A DNA stretch of 64,000 nt, from positions 11,175,501 to 11,239,500 of the forward strand of contig JALJCS010000024.1 in NCBI GenBank assembly GCA_023055355.1. The letters run 5' to 3'. The position numbers were made by a program, and so were the translations under genes. The notes below the pieces were generated by a model. It was given only the letters and a program-made list of their open reading frames with translations, had not been told where the DNA came from and ran no database searches. Source of the stretch: Agelaius tricolor. Its lineage: Eukaryota > Chordata > Aves > Passeriformes > Icteridae. This document shows, piece after piece, positions 14,301-23,789 of this stretch. The first letter of the stretch is position 1. Each line of letters starts with the position of its first letter.

Positions 14301-17300
14301 AATGAATCTTACATGTTATACTTAGAAACAGCTTAAACAGCTTGGTCATCTATCTTCAGACCCCATGCTCAGCAGTATCACAAAACTATTTATAAATGAC
14401 ACACAGAAGATGCTTTTTAAGGGAAATACTGCAACCTAAATTCTTTCACTTGGGTAGGACAAAAATTAACCAAATACTTCCCTAGCACAGTATCTATGAC
14501 TGTTCTTTTACAAAGGACCGGAAATCTAAAAGACTACAAGAAAAAATTAGATAGTTATTCTGAGTATTAAGTGCTGCACAAACCTAGAGCGCCCAGTTTG
14601 TAGAATACAGAATGCAAACTGGATTTTAAAAGGGTATTCAATTTGACACATGGTCCACACACAAGACTGAGCCAAGAAAATCCTGGCTGTGCTCCCTTTC
14701 AGACAAGAATGTGAGAAAAAGGAAAAAAAAAAAAAGGAAAAAAAAAAAAGGCTCTGCTATCAGAGTTCTGGGGAACCTTTAAGAACACCAAAAATACTCA
14801 TTCTAATATAGCTTTCTGATATTTTCTGAAACCAAGAAGGAGAGGACATTTTACACTTAAAAAAAATACAGCTCCCTTGAAATTGCTGAAAGTGAAACTC
14901 CCATTCTAAGAGCTTTGCAGGTTTCTAAGGGGCTCATATTCTGAATGTTTTATTTTCAGATATATTACTTTAAAAATATATCTATTTGGCCACATTACTT
15001 GCTTCTGAAGCACTTCTAATTGACTATGGCAAGCATTTAAAAAAAAAATCTATATTTTAGCTGCAAGTCTTTGAAAGAAATACAAGTTACAGTATTGTAT
15101 TTATCAATATTCTTCACTGCATACCACTCCACCTGAAAAAAATATCAATTATTTGATGCAAGCTTCTATTAAAAAAGGTTTGTTTAGTTCTTTGGTAGTC
15201 AAAACCTCCTATAATACAGGAAATTCACACTGTAAAAATTCACATTACACATCTTCAGACTATTGATTCATATGCATTACACAAAAACTGAGACTGCTCT
15301 TTCCCTGCTAACTTGCCAAGGAAAGCTTTTTTAGTTCATGGTAAAAAGTAAAAGTCATAAATGTTGCCAATTTTGGTCAGGAAGAAGGGGAAAAAATGAG
15401 TACACATTGTTTTAGAATCCCTCTCCTGCCTAAAAAGTATCAAAGTTTATTAACATCACAAACAATAATCCTGTATTTCAGAAATAACTTTTCACTCTGT
15501 TGCATTTACCCAAGTCTTCATCACAGTAAGTATTTTCAGGTTCATTTCCAGGTTCTTTATTGAAATACTACATTTTAAAAAGAATGTCACTAAGCTCACT
15601 GTCTGAAAGATGTTAGAGGAACAAGGACAGATCATTCCTCCTCCAAAGACAGTGCACCAAGTCCACTGAAGCACATCCCCTTGACTGCATATTCCACACA
15701 CACACACACACACAAAGTGCTACCGTGGTTTTGCCAGTAACTTTAACAGCTCTGTCCACACACATCTCATGCACATGGATACTTTACCTCCAGATGCTAT
15801 GTAGAATCCACTAGGAGCATACTTGGCAACTACAACCTGGTGGGCATGCTCAGTGTAGATGTCAGCAATTGCAGGATTCTATTTAAAAGGGGGGAAAAAA
15901 AAAGTTACAAAGTTGTACTTCCTCATTTTCAAAGGAATAAAATCAGAAATTCAACAATAAAATTCATCATTTCTCCCTGCACTCTTTTCTCTGCACCCTG
16001 CCTTCCAGCTTAAATTGAGCAACTGTCTAAAAGTGAGAAGTGCAGTACACATTGCAGAACACTGCTGGTACCACTGAAGCAACACACTACTTTTTAACAA
16101 CTGACACGAAAAAGGATTTCCTCTTAAGGAAGTCTGAAGTGCTGGGACCCTTTCTTCTCCAATACCTGCTCAACAGTAGAAAAACACTCTCCAAAATAAC
16201 AGGCCAAGTATCAGGCTCTCTTTTTTAGAGGTAGCCCAGGGATAAAGCATTTACTCAAGTAGGATGCTAAATACGAGCTGCACTTTCCAATGCACATCTA
16301 AAATTCTACTGTAGTCAAGCATGAAACTTAAGCCTGCAGTCAACCACAACACATGGCTGTTAATCATCACCATGTACCCAAAATCACTCAATAACCAATG
16401 AGATGTGCTAGGCTTGCTCCTTCTTGATAACTACAATCTGCTTAAAAGCCAGAAGACCTGGTATCAAGAGGGAATCCTGAAGGAAAATCACTGCCACTCC
16501 ATCATAATTTTATCTCTTCAGTCTAAATTATGTTTTCAGACATAATATTTCAGGATGGACAACAAAATAAACTCTGTGTCTCAGCAAATCAGTAATGTTA
16601 TACAATAGAGGCACCACACAAACCAAAAAAAGAATGACATCAAGGCAAAAAACTGCTTTCATATTAGTTGTATAAAAAAGTCATTCTGCACCCCTCTCAA
16701 TTACAGTGTATATATGCTACAATAGTAATACACTACTCTTTAGAAATATTTTCTACCATTTAACAGGCTTGCTCCAGCTCCAGAAACTTGACTCATATAA
16801 TCAAAACAAAATTCTACTTTAACTGCTATAATTAATACAGATTTATTCAACTGAACCAGAAAACCACCTGATGTTATGGTATGACTCAGCCATCCAATCA
16901 GGAAAAACTAAAACACCCGCTCTGTGTTAGAAAGCAGCCTCCTGCTCACAGGAGTTCTTGCTGCTGCAGTACTGTTACATCTCAGGAGACAGAATTCAGC
17001 TTGCTCATGCAAAAAGGAACTCTTTTTCATTCCTGCTTTTATGCATTGCTTGAGTGCATTATAGCTCTACTTAAGTCACAACCATCTGCACTTACAGCAT
17101 GCACATCCCTCTTCATTTTGTGTCCAACTGGATTTCATCTGAGCAAGACAAGATAAAGTTTTCCCTATTCTATATCTGCATCACCTACATGGTCAGGGAG
17201 CTCAAATCCCACTGCATGTTGTTATTAATGGTATGGTAGGTGCTATTTTACAGCAAGAATCTCCAAGAGCCCAGGAAACTAAGCTGAGAGACTAACTTAA

Positions 17301-20147
17301 AGGGTTACATGAAAAATAAAGACCGAAATTTAAGATATGGTAAACAGATTCCAGAAACCAGGCAGTAAGTTAGGGCTGTCAAATTGTTCATTATTTATTC
17401 AGCAGTAATATTTCTGCTTTTAAAGTCAGTTTTCTAACTTGCATGTTTTTTGTATTGGGCCCAACCCTAAAAAAAAACCTTCTAAAAAGATATTTAAGGA
17501 GAAAATTATAGTGTGAGCTGAAACAAATGTGGTACATAGATTAAACCAGCAGCGAGCTTATGTGGCTTATGTCAAACACTGAAACCAGAGCCACATATGA
17601 AAGTGAGCAGTTTCAGTTCCAAGCTTCAAAGTAGTGTTAGACTCGTGAAGATAAAATATTAATGAAGTATGAAACCTTAAAAAAATATCACTACTCTTTC
17701 TCACAGAGCTTTTCCAGCACTGCTCCAGAACTACTTCTTGTTAAAGGAAGTCTCTAGATCATGCTCAGAGATCAAGCATTAACCCTGAATGCTATATTCA
17801 TCTGATTAGCTAATGCTAGATAGCTTTAGACTTAAGGAGAAAGGTGATCACTGCATTTTGATGACCCATTTTTTTTTTTTAATTAGAGCACAACCATTCC
17901 ATTGGAGAACTGCTCATGGAGGGACTACACACAGACTTCCCCCAGCATTTCATTTTGTTGCTGCAAACTATTAAGAGAGGCTTCTATAAGGTGCAAAGAA
18001 GGAACAGCTCTTAACTAAGAGTGGACACACTTGCAAGTCAGGCTACAAACTGCAACATTCCCCAGCATAAAAGCCATATAACAGGGCTTGGTCAGTTTTT
18101 GTGTTATTGCTACAATATATTCTGTAGTCATCTGTCAATTATTAACAGTAGCAAACTCCCCTTGTCAGTTGGGTAAATCTGCCTGTCAGCATGAACTGCA
18201 CCATAAAACCAAGGATTCGTGACTTCCATTCTCACCTTCCCTTGAGAGTTTAAACAGCTTGAATTTGAATTCCCACAATCCCACCTTGCCTGTTCTCAGG
18301 TCACCGTGTCCCCTACACCCCCCAGCTCACGCTGGGGCTCACATTTGGACTGGGCTAATCCTCAGTGAGCTGATTCAGGTAAAGCAAATTGCTTTCTTCC
18401 GATTTAACCTCCAAAACAGGGTCAGGAGAGCATTAATAACAGTACAAGGGAGAAGGTCAGCATTCACGACTTGGTCAGAAACTGTAATGTAAGCAGAGTG
18501 GCTCTTCCCTCTTCTCTCATCACACTGTGTGCCATTACAGGGTTTAACTGGGGCTTCTGGTTTCAGAAACTCGAACTTTTCTTGATAGCGAGAGCAAAAC
18601 ATGATTACAAAGACATTACAGCGACACACTGAAACCAGACTGCAAGCTTACTTTTGGTTTTAAGTGGATGAATTTAAAACTGATAGCAATCAAGAAATCT
18701 GTAAGGAATTAAGTTATTAGTAGAACTTATCTATTATGGCATGACAATAAAGAAATGTCTGAATTTAGTGGGGATGATGGGATAAAACAGGGAAAGAGCT
18801 CAGTTTACATAGGTGATTTACAGGAGCAGCCATAAACAAATCTATTGTTGTGGAGACCTAGAAATTCCAGAGGTATGTCCTGCCCCTCCCCCTGCAGCCC
18901 TTCCTGCTGCAGGCCAAATCTGCAATAGGAAAGTAAATCTAGGAGGGAATTTGATTTCCAAAGAACAAGCAATCGCTCTGAAAAAAAAAAAGACAGTGGC
19001 CTAAACATGCAACAATTCCTCCATGCTTTTCAAAGGGATGCCATCTTTGAAAAGAAATCATTCCAATAACTCTCTTAACATTTCTCTAGTTAGCATCACA
19101 GAAAAAAAACCCAAACCCAAACCTCCACACTACTGAAAACATTAACTGGGGCATTCTAACATATAATCGATGAGCAAAATTCCCTGTGAGCAGTGCTGAG
19201 AACTTGCACCCAGCTTGTCATGGAGTCCAGCAACTCATAACTGTTTTGATTTCTGGAGTTGGGGCTGGGGGGGGGGGGGGGGGGGGGGGGAAGAAACTGA
19301 AAAATAACATGTTTAAAGATACAGGTTTGCAAGTATTTACACGCTTCTCTGACAGGATAAGGGCCCCAAACAGCAAAGAGGGAAGAGTTCATTTATTAGG
19401 CAAACACAACACTCAACTTCATAATAATGATACCTAAGAAGATAAACAGGGCCAACCAGAATATACCAGTCCCTCATCTCTTAAGTCCTATGCGAAGGGG
19501 GAAAGAACTGCACATTTTGCCGAGATTTTCTACATGTTTTTACATTCGCTGCCTGTGGTTTTATGCCTGAGTCATGCACTTATTCCCCCGCTGCTGATCA
19601 CGGATCTGTGACCTCGATTGAAATCGCCAAGACTGAATGAAGCACAGGCTGTTAAAGGAGGGGCAGGGAGACAAAATGAAACTTAGCGAAAGCTTCACAC
19701 TAGAAAACAAAATAAATCAAGATACATTACATCAATGTTCCTGATGACGACACATTTTCCATTGGTATAAAGAAAATTGTTGCCCTTAGGATCACCTCCA
19801 ATAATTTTGGAAACGCCTCGTTCAACCTGTGGAAGGCTGGCGAACACTTTTTCTACGGAAAAATAAATGGAAAAAGGAGATAAAAAAATAATAATAAAAA
19901 TAAATTTCTAAAATATCAAAATAAAAGGAAGGCTCTTAATGCCTCCCCGCCACCGGCACACGCCCTGCCGTGCCGGCAGCCGCCGTCACTTGTTGCTGTC
20001 AGCGGGCAGCGAGGCACCGCCGGCTCCGCGCCATCCCGCGGGGCCGCACCAGGCTCCGCAGCCCGCGGGGATCCCCGTGCCCCTGCCCGTCCCCGTGCCC
20101 ACCCGGCGCCTCGGCGCCCCCGCCAGCTTACTGATCTCGTACGGCAT
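2224..20147 (-). CDS. WDR1: WDR1 / AIP1 (actin-interacting protein 1), 15 coding exons, complete
   Basis: The product is a cytoplasmic WD-repeat protein that, by family knowledge, binds cofilin-decorated actin filaments, speeds their disassembly and caps barbed ends. Joining 15 exons gives 1824 nt, encoding 607 residues plus a TGA stop; human WDR1 is 606. The protein starts [14 protein letters not shown] and ends EWSISYN. WD-type strands visible include LRIWD (82-86), AKIWD (258-262) and VYVWT (556-560), fitting the family's two seven-bladed propellers. CDS exons: 20132-20147, 19731-19852, 15788-15878, 12827-12974, 11238-11418, 9343-9420, 8582-8662, 8230-8463, 7330-7417, 6300-6456, 5630-5717, 4532-4642, 3867-4040, 2624-2768, 2224-2333. 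Every junction preserves frame. Thirteen introns are GT-AG and intron 9 is AT-AC. The start has A at -3 and G at -1 and lies in a CpG island. No frameshift or missing exon was seen, so the gene is probably functional. Confidence 0.97.
2624..2768 (-). CDS. WDR1: WDR1 exon 14
   Basis: This exon encodes residues 524-571 ([20 protein letters not shown] through TRVKIP) plus one base of Asp572. It contains the WD-like strand MMVYVWT. Acceptor AAATAG, donor GTATGT. Confidence 0.97.
3867..4040 (-). CDS. WDR1: WDR1 exon 13
   Basis: This exon encodes residues 466-523 ([18 protein letters not shown] through [10 protein letters not shown]). Acceptor TTGCAG, donor GTAAGA. Confidence 0.97.
4532..4642 (-). 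CDS. WDR1: WDR1 exon 12
   Basis: This exon encodes residues 429-465 ([19 protein letters not shown], then [18 protein letters not shown]). Acceptor TTACAG, donor GTAAGG. Phase 0-0. Confidence 0.96.
5630..5717 (-). CDS. WDR1: WDR1 exon 11
   Basis: This exon encodes the end of Ser399 to Gln428 ([20 protein letters not shown], then YTVVLCIGQ). Acceptor GTCCAG, donor GTAAGT. Confidence 0.96.
6300..6456 (-). CDS. WDR1: WDR1 exon 10 (begins after an AC acceptor)
   Basis: This exon encodes Asn347 (last two bases) to Tyr398 plus two bases of Ser399, starting [13 protein letters not shown] and ending SKRDY. The acceptor is TATGCAC, ending in AC. Donor GTTAGT. An open minus-strand frame over this exon that begins MFLNSI is out of phase and not the protein. 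Confidence 0.93.
6457..7329 (-). other. WDR1: WDR1 intron 9, U12-type AT-AC intron
   Basis: The 873-nt intron begins ATATCCTTTG on the minus strand (7329 downward), a full match to the U12 donor consensus. It ends TATGCAC. The branch site reads TTCCTTAAT, with the likely branch A at 6470, 13 nt from the last intron base. All three signals fit the minor spliceosome, and splicing here gives the conserved HINYWDSE reading with no other in-frame option. Confidence 0.92.
6530..6715 (-). mobile_element. CR1 LINE fragment (3' region), inside WDR1 intron 9
   Basis: The plus strand reads as the reverse complement of the CR1 3' region. It has a GGTTAGAAGGGACCTT-like start, then AGTCCAGCCTGCTGCTCC, TTTTGAGTACCTCTAGGGAT, GGAGACTCTATAAGCTCC and GGGCAACCTTG. 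The element is therefore in the same orientation as WDR1. It is diverged and truncated with no open frame. Its family was identified from memory of the avian CR1 consensus. Confidence 0.8.
7330..7417 (-). CDS. WDR1: WDR1 exon 9 (ends at an AT-AC donor)
   Basis: This exon encodes residues 318-346 ([18 protein letters not shown] through NDGHI) plus the first base of Asn347. The acceptor is CACAG. The donor is not GT: the exon stops before ATATCCTTTG, the U12 consensus. No usable GT donor keeps the conserved HINYWD reading. Confidence 0.93.
8230..8463 (-). CDS. WDR1: WDR1 exon 8
   Basis: This is the largest coding exon (234 nt), encoding residues 240-317. It includes [19 protein letters not shown], the KIWD strand and the [11 protein letters not shown] segment that joins the two propellers. 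Donor GTAGGT. Confidence 0.97.
8582..8662 (-). CDS. WDR1: WDR1 exon 7
   Basis: This exon encodes residues 213-239 ([18 protein letters not shown], then KAHDGGIYA). Acceptor TTTAAG, donor GTAAGT. It is separated from exon 8 by a short 118-nt intron. Confidence 0.96.
9343..9420 (-). CDS. WDR1: WDR1 exon 6
   Basis: This exon encodes residues 187-212 ([18 protein letters not shown], then ATASADGQ), an inner propeller blade. Acceptor CTACAG, donor GTAAAA. It is a 78-nt, phase 0-0 exon. Confidence 0.96.
11238..11418 (-). CDS. WDR1: WDR1 exon 5
   Basis: This exon encodes residues 126-186 ([19 protein letters not shown] through FKFKFTLS). Acceptor CACTAG, donor GTGAGT. It ends on a whole codon. Confidence 0.97.
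12827..12974 (-). CDS. WDR1: WDR1 exon 4
   Basis: This exon encodes Asp77 to Glu125 plus two bases of Lys126, including the WD dipeptide segment [10 protein letters not shown]. Acceptor GGCAG, donor GTGAGT. Confidence 0.96.
15695..15715. repeat. (CA)n microsatellite, WDR1 intron 3
   Basis: A run of about ten CA dinucleotides on the plus strand, about 70 bases from exon 3. Confidence 0.9.
15788..15878 (-). CDS. WDR1: WDR1 exon 3
   Basis: This exon encodes residues 47-76 ([19 protein letters not shown] through IASG) plus one base of Asp77. Acceptor AAATAG, donor GTAAAG. No ATG-initiated frame marks it; it was found by reading the minus strand in phase. Confidence 0.95.
19267..19290. repeat. 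Poly(G) tract of 24, WDR1 intron 2
   Basis: An uninterrupted run of 24 G on the plus strand (24 C in the WDR1 pre-mRNA). It generates proline- and glycine-rich spurious frames. Its length is likely to vary between individuals and to be error-prone in sequencing. Confidence 0.9.
19731..19852 (-). CDS. WDR1: WDR1 exon 2
   Basis: This exon encodes residues 6-46 ([13 protein letters not shown] through VIRNID), the N-terminal strand and first blade. It has acceptor CCGTAG and donor GTAATG, and ends on a complete codon. Confidence 0.95.
20132..20147 (-). CDS. WDR1: WDR1 exon 1, coding part
   Basis: This 16-nt coding segment encodes MPYEI plus the first base of Lys6. It is followed by donor GTAAG. 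A short coding part in a GC-rich first exon is usual for this gene. The ATG is preceded by GCGAAG, a good vertebrate start context. Confidence 0.93.
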
Positions 20148-20305
20148 CTTCGCCCACTGGTGGCGGCGGCAGGCTCGGGCAGGGAAGGGCGGCGGGCGCG
20201 GCCGGGCCGGGCTCTGAGGCTCCGCTGCCGCCGCTCAGCCCCGCTCGGCCCCGCGGCGCGAACCAGGAAGCGCCCGCGCCGCGCGCCGCTCTCCGCTGCC
20301 TTTGA

Positions 20306-20315
20306 CCATATATAG
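20306..20315 (-). promoter_or_regulatory. WDR1: CArG-box / TATA-like element upstream of WDR1
   Basis: The WDR1-sense strand reads CTATATATGG, one mismatch from the SRF consensus CC(A/T)6GG. It is also TATA-like, about 160 bases before the ATG, and stands alone as AT-rich sequence in a GC-rich island. SRF/MRTF control would fit an actin-dynamics gene, but binding is inferred. As a TATA box it would place the transcription start near 20280. Confidence 0.5.
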
Positions 20316-20457
20316 TCAACTCTGCTCGCGCCGCGCCGCTCCCCGCCAGCCCGCGCCGCGCGCCCGCCCCCGGAAATGCCGTGGGCTCGGCCGGGCCCGG
20401 CGGGGCCGCGCTGGGGCGGCTTCGGAGGCGGCCCCGCCCCGCGGGGAGCTGCGCGCA

Positions 20458-20512
20458 GGGCGGGCCGGGCCGGGCCGGGCCGAGGCCGAGGCCGGGGCCG
20501 GGGCCGGGCGGG
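20458..20512. repeat. GGGCC / GGCCGA / GGGGCC simple repeats
   Basis: Consecutive short arrays: GGGCC four times, then GGCCGA-type units, then GGGGCC-type units. They are GC-only and G-quadruplex-prone on the plus strand, just upstream of the inferred WDR1 start. Confidence 0.75.
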
Positions 20513-20548
20513 CGCCACTCGGTGGCTCTGACCGGCCTCGGCGGCGCC

Positions 20549-20558
20549 GCGCGTGCGC
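20549..20558. promoter_or_regulatory. NRF1-like site, copy 1
   Basis: GCGCGTGCGC; its reverse complement GCGCACGCGC fits the NRF1 core GCGCAYGCGC. It lies in the CpG island about 400 bases upstream of the WDR1 ATG. Confidence 0.45.
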
Positions 20559-20597
20559 GGGGGCCGCTCCCCGCCACGGCGCTCCCGGGCGGTGCGT

Positions 20598-20607
20598 GCG
20601 CGTGCGC
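20598..20607. promoter_or_regulatory. NRF1-like site, copy 2
   Basis: A second identical GCGCGTGCGC, 49 bases from the first. Paired NRF1-like sites are common in CpG-island promoters. This is sequence match only. Confidence 0.45.
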
Positions 20608-20668
20608 GGCGGCGGGGCCGCTGAGGGCGGGGCTGCGCGCGCCGGTACCGCCCTGTCCCGGGAACGCC

Positions 20669-20920
20669 CGGCGGGCACGGGGGGACATCCGCGGGGATCA
20701 CGGGAACCACCGGCGGGCAGAGGGGGGGGACATCCGCGGGAATCACGGGAACCACCGGCGGGCACGGGGGAACATCCGCGGGGATCAGGGAAATCACCGG
20801 CGGGCACGGATGGATATCCGCGGGGATCACGGGAATGCCCAGCGGCCATGGGGGGACATCCGCGGGGATCACGGGCTCCACCGGCGGGCACGGGGCACAT
20901 CCGCGTGGAGCCCGGCGGGA
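20669..20920. repeat. 42-bp GC-rich minisatellite, about six copies
   Basis: Diverged units each contain GGCGGGCACGG, then ACATCCGCGGGGATCA, then CGGGAACCACC-like sequence. Most are close to 42 bases, and one is 45. Because 42 is a multiple of three, the array gives repetitive open frames on both strands. These should not be taken as proteins. Confidence 0.88.
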
Positions 20921-21109
20921 CGGGACGGGCAGAGGCAGGCGCGGGTCTGCGGAGGAGCAGTCCGGGGCGAGCCCTCTGCCCCCGCTGTCGGCCCTTTCCC
21001 GGCACCGCTCTTCGCCGGGAAGCGTGGCCGCCCCCGCTGGCTCCCGCGGCATCCCTTAGGGCGGCTCTGTGCGGGCGCTGGCGCAGCGGTTCCTGTCGGG
21101 ATACCGGGA

Positions 21110-22705
21110 GTGTGCCTTGAGCTACCCCGACGGCAGAGCTTTGGTTTTGGAGGGGAACCATCGTCCTTGTCAGCAGGGACTGACTCGCCAAAGTCACCTC
21201 CTGCGGGAGAGGCTGTGTGGGTCCCCGAGTTCCTCTTACAGAGCTCTTGGGAAGGCAATTCCTGTCCACAGTCAGTATTTCGTTTAAGATCAGTCTTATC
21301 TTCATCACTTTTATACTTACGATTATAATATCTTGTAGTTTTATGCCATTCAACTCCAGATGCTGCTGAGGTGCTTCACAAACTGCTAATTTATCACCTG
21401 AGTTGTCCCCTGAGGGAACAACTGGATGACTGTTGGATGACTGTTTAAATTAAGCTAAACCACGTACAGCCATTCATATTTCCTATATAACTTTGGATAA
21501 ATTGAATTCTTCTATCCCTCCAGTATTAATCTAAATATATCTATTAATATTAATCACGTGTACAATCAGCTCATTTGTGAAGTGAGTTTTCTCCTATAGG
21601 ACAGGGCAAAAGCATCAGGATAGCTGGTATGACAGGACTGCCTTGCCCAGCATGTGAATACAGAATATAAAAAGAGCAAAGCTTTTGCTGTGCTCTTGGC
21701 CCACTGACCTGTAAAACAGGCATGGGGGAGCCCTGTGGGATTCTCCTTTGTAGGCTGGGAGAACAGGTTGGGGTGGAAAAGCTTTGGGTTGTCAAATGCA
21801 GGAAGAATCAATATTGCAGTGCAGAGGTGTAAAGCCTTTCATGCAGAGAGGGGTAAGCATTTCAGGGTGAAAGGATGCTGAAATTTCTCAAGAGCCTGTC
21901 CTGAGTCGGTTTATGCAGTCATTCTGCTCAAGGGGCAGTGAAGTCTGCACTTAACTACACTGGGATTGTTGCAAGAGATTTCTGTATTTTTCACTTCTGT
22001 GCTAAATGTATTTGGATTTTCCCTTATTCAGTGTTGAAAGAGCTGTATTTTCCTTGAATAATTACCATATGCCAAATAAAAAGTCATCCATATGAAACCA
22101 GGTTTGTTTTTTTTCTTCACCTCCTAGGATCTTTTTAGAAATACATGAATCTTTATGTATTTATTATGTCAATATTTCATGCTAAAGACAAAGCAGTCTA
22201 CATTGCCCATAAATTTGGGGTTTTTTGTGCCCCAAAGCTGTATTATATCTTCTTACATGCCCAGAATCATGTTTACATTTTTGCAGCTACATTAGTTCAT
22301 TGAAGATACTTTCCCTCCTCGTAAGGAGGGAAAGGGTTGCCTTTGTAGTTTTTTAAAGCACTGACCTCTGCTCATATCTTAAGATTTTCAATATAGATTT
22401 GATATTTACTTGAAATTATGTAGCTGATGCATTATAAATATCATATTCACTAGGTTCCCATAAATAGCCAAATAATGGCTGTGGCTTGGAAGTAGCAAGT
22501 GTGCCTGTAGAAACTCCTGTAAAAAATCCAAAGTAGTTTCAGAAGATTTTTTTTCTCTTTTTTATAGGTGCCTCAAGTATTTAAGAGATGAGAAACCCAA
22601 ATCTGGATCTTCCCAATAAAACGTGGTACTCTTGAAGTGTCCGTTCTTCAGACTATAGAAGGGAATTGAATCAATGAATTGTTACTTTTCCCTTAGTAAA
22701 TATTT
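21110..22705. other. Intergenic; no gene seen
   Basis: Ordinary AT-rich sequence follows the CpG island. Short frames such as 21566-21811 (minus) have no recognisable domain. No repeat was identified. Confidence 0.5.
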
Positions 22706-22708
22706 GAT

Positions 22709-23780
22709 TTAGTTTTTAATTACTTGCTTAGCAAGTCTTAGCAGCTTTTTCTTGTTTCTACAGTTGTCCTTGTTCTTTAGGTCTTGAGGTTTTTTGGAAC
22801 AGAGATCTTCAGCAAGCTCAAGTAGCAAGTGCTCGTCCTCCTGGGGAACCACAGCCAGCTCGTACTTGGCTGCAGATTTATTAATAATACTTGAAGAAGT
22901 TACTGGTCCCAGATGTCCTAGAGCTCTTCTCTTGAGTGACTGAGTTGGGATATCCCTGCTATGCCACTTGGCATTGATGTATCTGAGGAGATGAAAAAAA
23001 TCTGCAATCCTTGGCCTGGCACTGGGCATGAATGAAGGCATTTATAGGTTATTTGGAAAACCCGGTTTCTCTGCATCTTTTTCAAGAGTGCTTCATCTTC
23101 ATAGCTGTAATTACAGAGTGATGTCCTGGACATCATACTGAGGTTGCTTCAGAGAATGCTCAAATGTTATTGTTTACTTCTTGTTATTTACCTAGAGGAT
23201 ACCATTTCGCAGATACATGCATGGCTTGTGAAACATGTAGTGATTGATTTCTATTCCGAAGGCTTCTTTCTCCAGGCCTGTAGGTATTGACCATTAGGCA
23301 GTGATATCAAAGGTGTTCACATATTGAGAGTTGAATACTAATGTTATTCCTAAGGCTCTGGACCAGAAGAAAATGGAAATTTTTGTGAAGGTGTGTGTAC
23401 TTACAGCTGCTTTTCAGAGCAGTAGCTAAGAAAGTGATGAAAAACCAAAGTTTATGCTGTTGCACTGCTCCGCACGTCGAATTTCTAAATTTCTTAGCAA
23501 CTTTTCATTTTTTTTTTAGCTTTTACCCTTATTCTTTGCTGACTAAGAGGTGACTTGAATACTGATGAAAACACGCCCCTTTAATTTGCAACTCAGCAGT
23601 ATAGCCTGAGGCACGTGTTAACAGCTCCTTAGAAAGTATTTCACAGTCTTTTGGAATTTCCACATCACTTGGCATAGCATTGCATTTATATACAAGTTCT
23701 GTCTGATGCTGAGTAGCCATCAGCTTTTCTAAAAGGAATTTAGGTAAAATACGTCTTTATGCTGTGGTTTGTTGTTTTTT
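22709..23780 (-). pseudogene. Decayed protein-coding relic, unidentified
   Basis: Three minus-strand blocks look like real protein but are broken. Block 1, about 23529-23741, runs PKFLLEKLMATQHQTELVY on to ELLTRASGYTAELQIKG and then stops. Block 2, about 23045-23150, holds DEALLKKMQRNRVFQITYK. Block 3, 22709-23041, is in another frame and holds ARPRIADFFHLLRYINAKWH, then HLLLELAEDLC, and ends in a Lys-rich tail before a stop. Blocks 2 and 3 abut at a frame change near 23041-23045. Between blocks 1 and 2 there are fragments such as EKEAFGIEINHYMFHKPCMY with intervening stops. The composition (mixed hydrophobic/charged, few low-complexity runs) is unlike the random frames nearby. It could be an inactivated gene, a retrocopy or separate exons of a live gene. 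I do not recognise the family. Confidence 0.5.
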
Positions 23781-23789
23781 GATTTTTTT

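Larger units (their letters stand above)
19940..21110. promoter_or_regulatory. WDR1: CpG island over WDR1 exon 1 and promoter
   Basis: GC content rises abruptly from AT-rich flanks to very high, with dense CpG, from about 19.94 to 21.1 kb. The ATG at 20147 lies in its gene-side part. Long open frames of up to 378 codons on both strands overlap one another and consist of Arg/Ala/Gly/Pro, as expected of stop-poor GC-rich DNA. None resembles a protein I know. Confidence 0.9.

Noticed and set aside
19916..21353. Long overlapping open frames on both strands (up to 378 codons)
   Set aside because: Arg/Ala/Gly/Pro-rich frames from CpG-island DNA and a minisatellite whose period is a multiple of three. 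Several overlap the WDR1 first exon and none resembles a protein.
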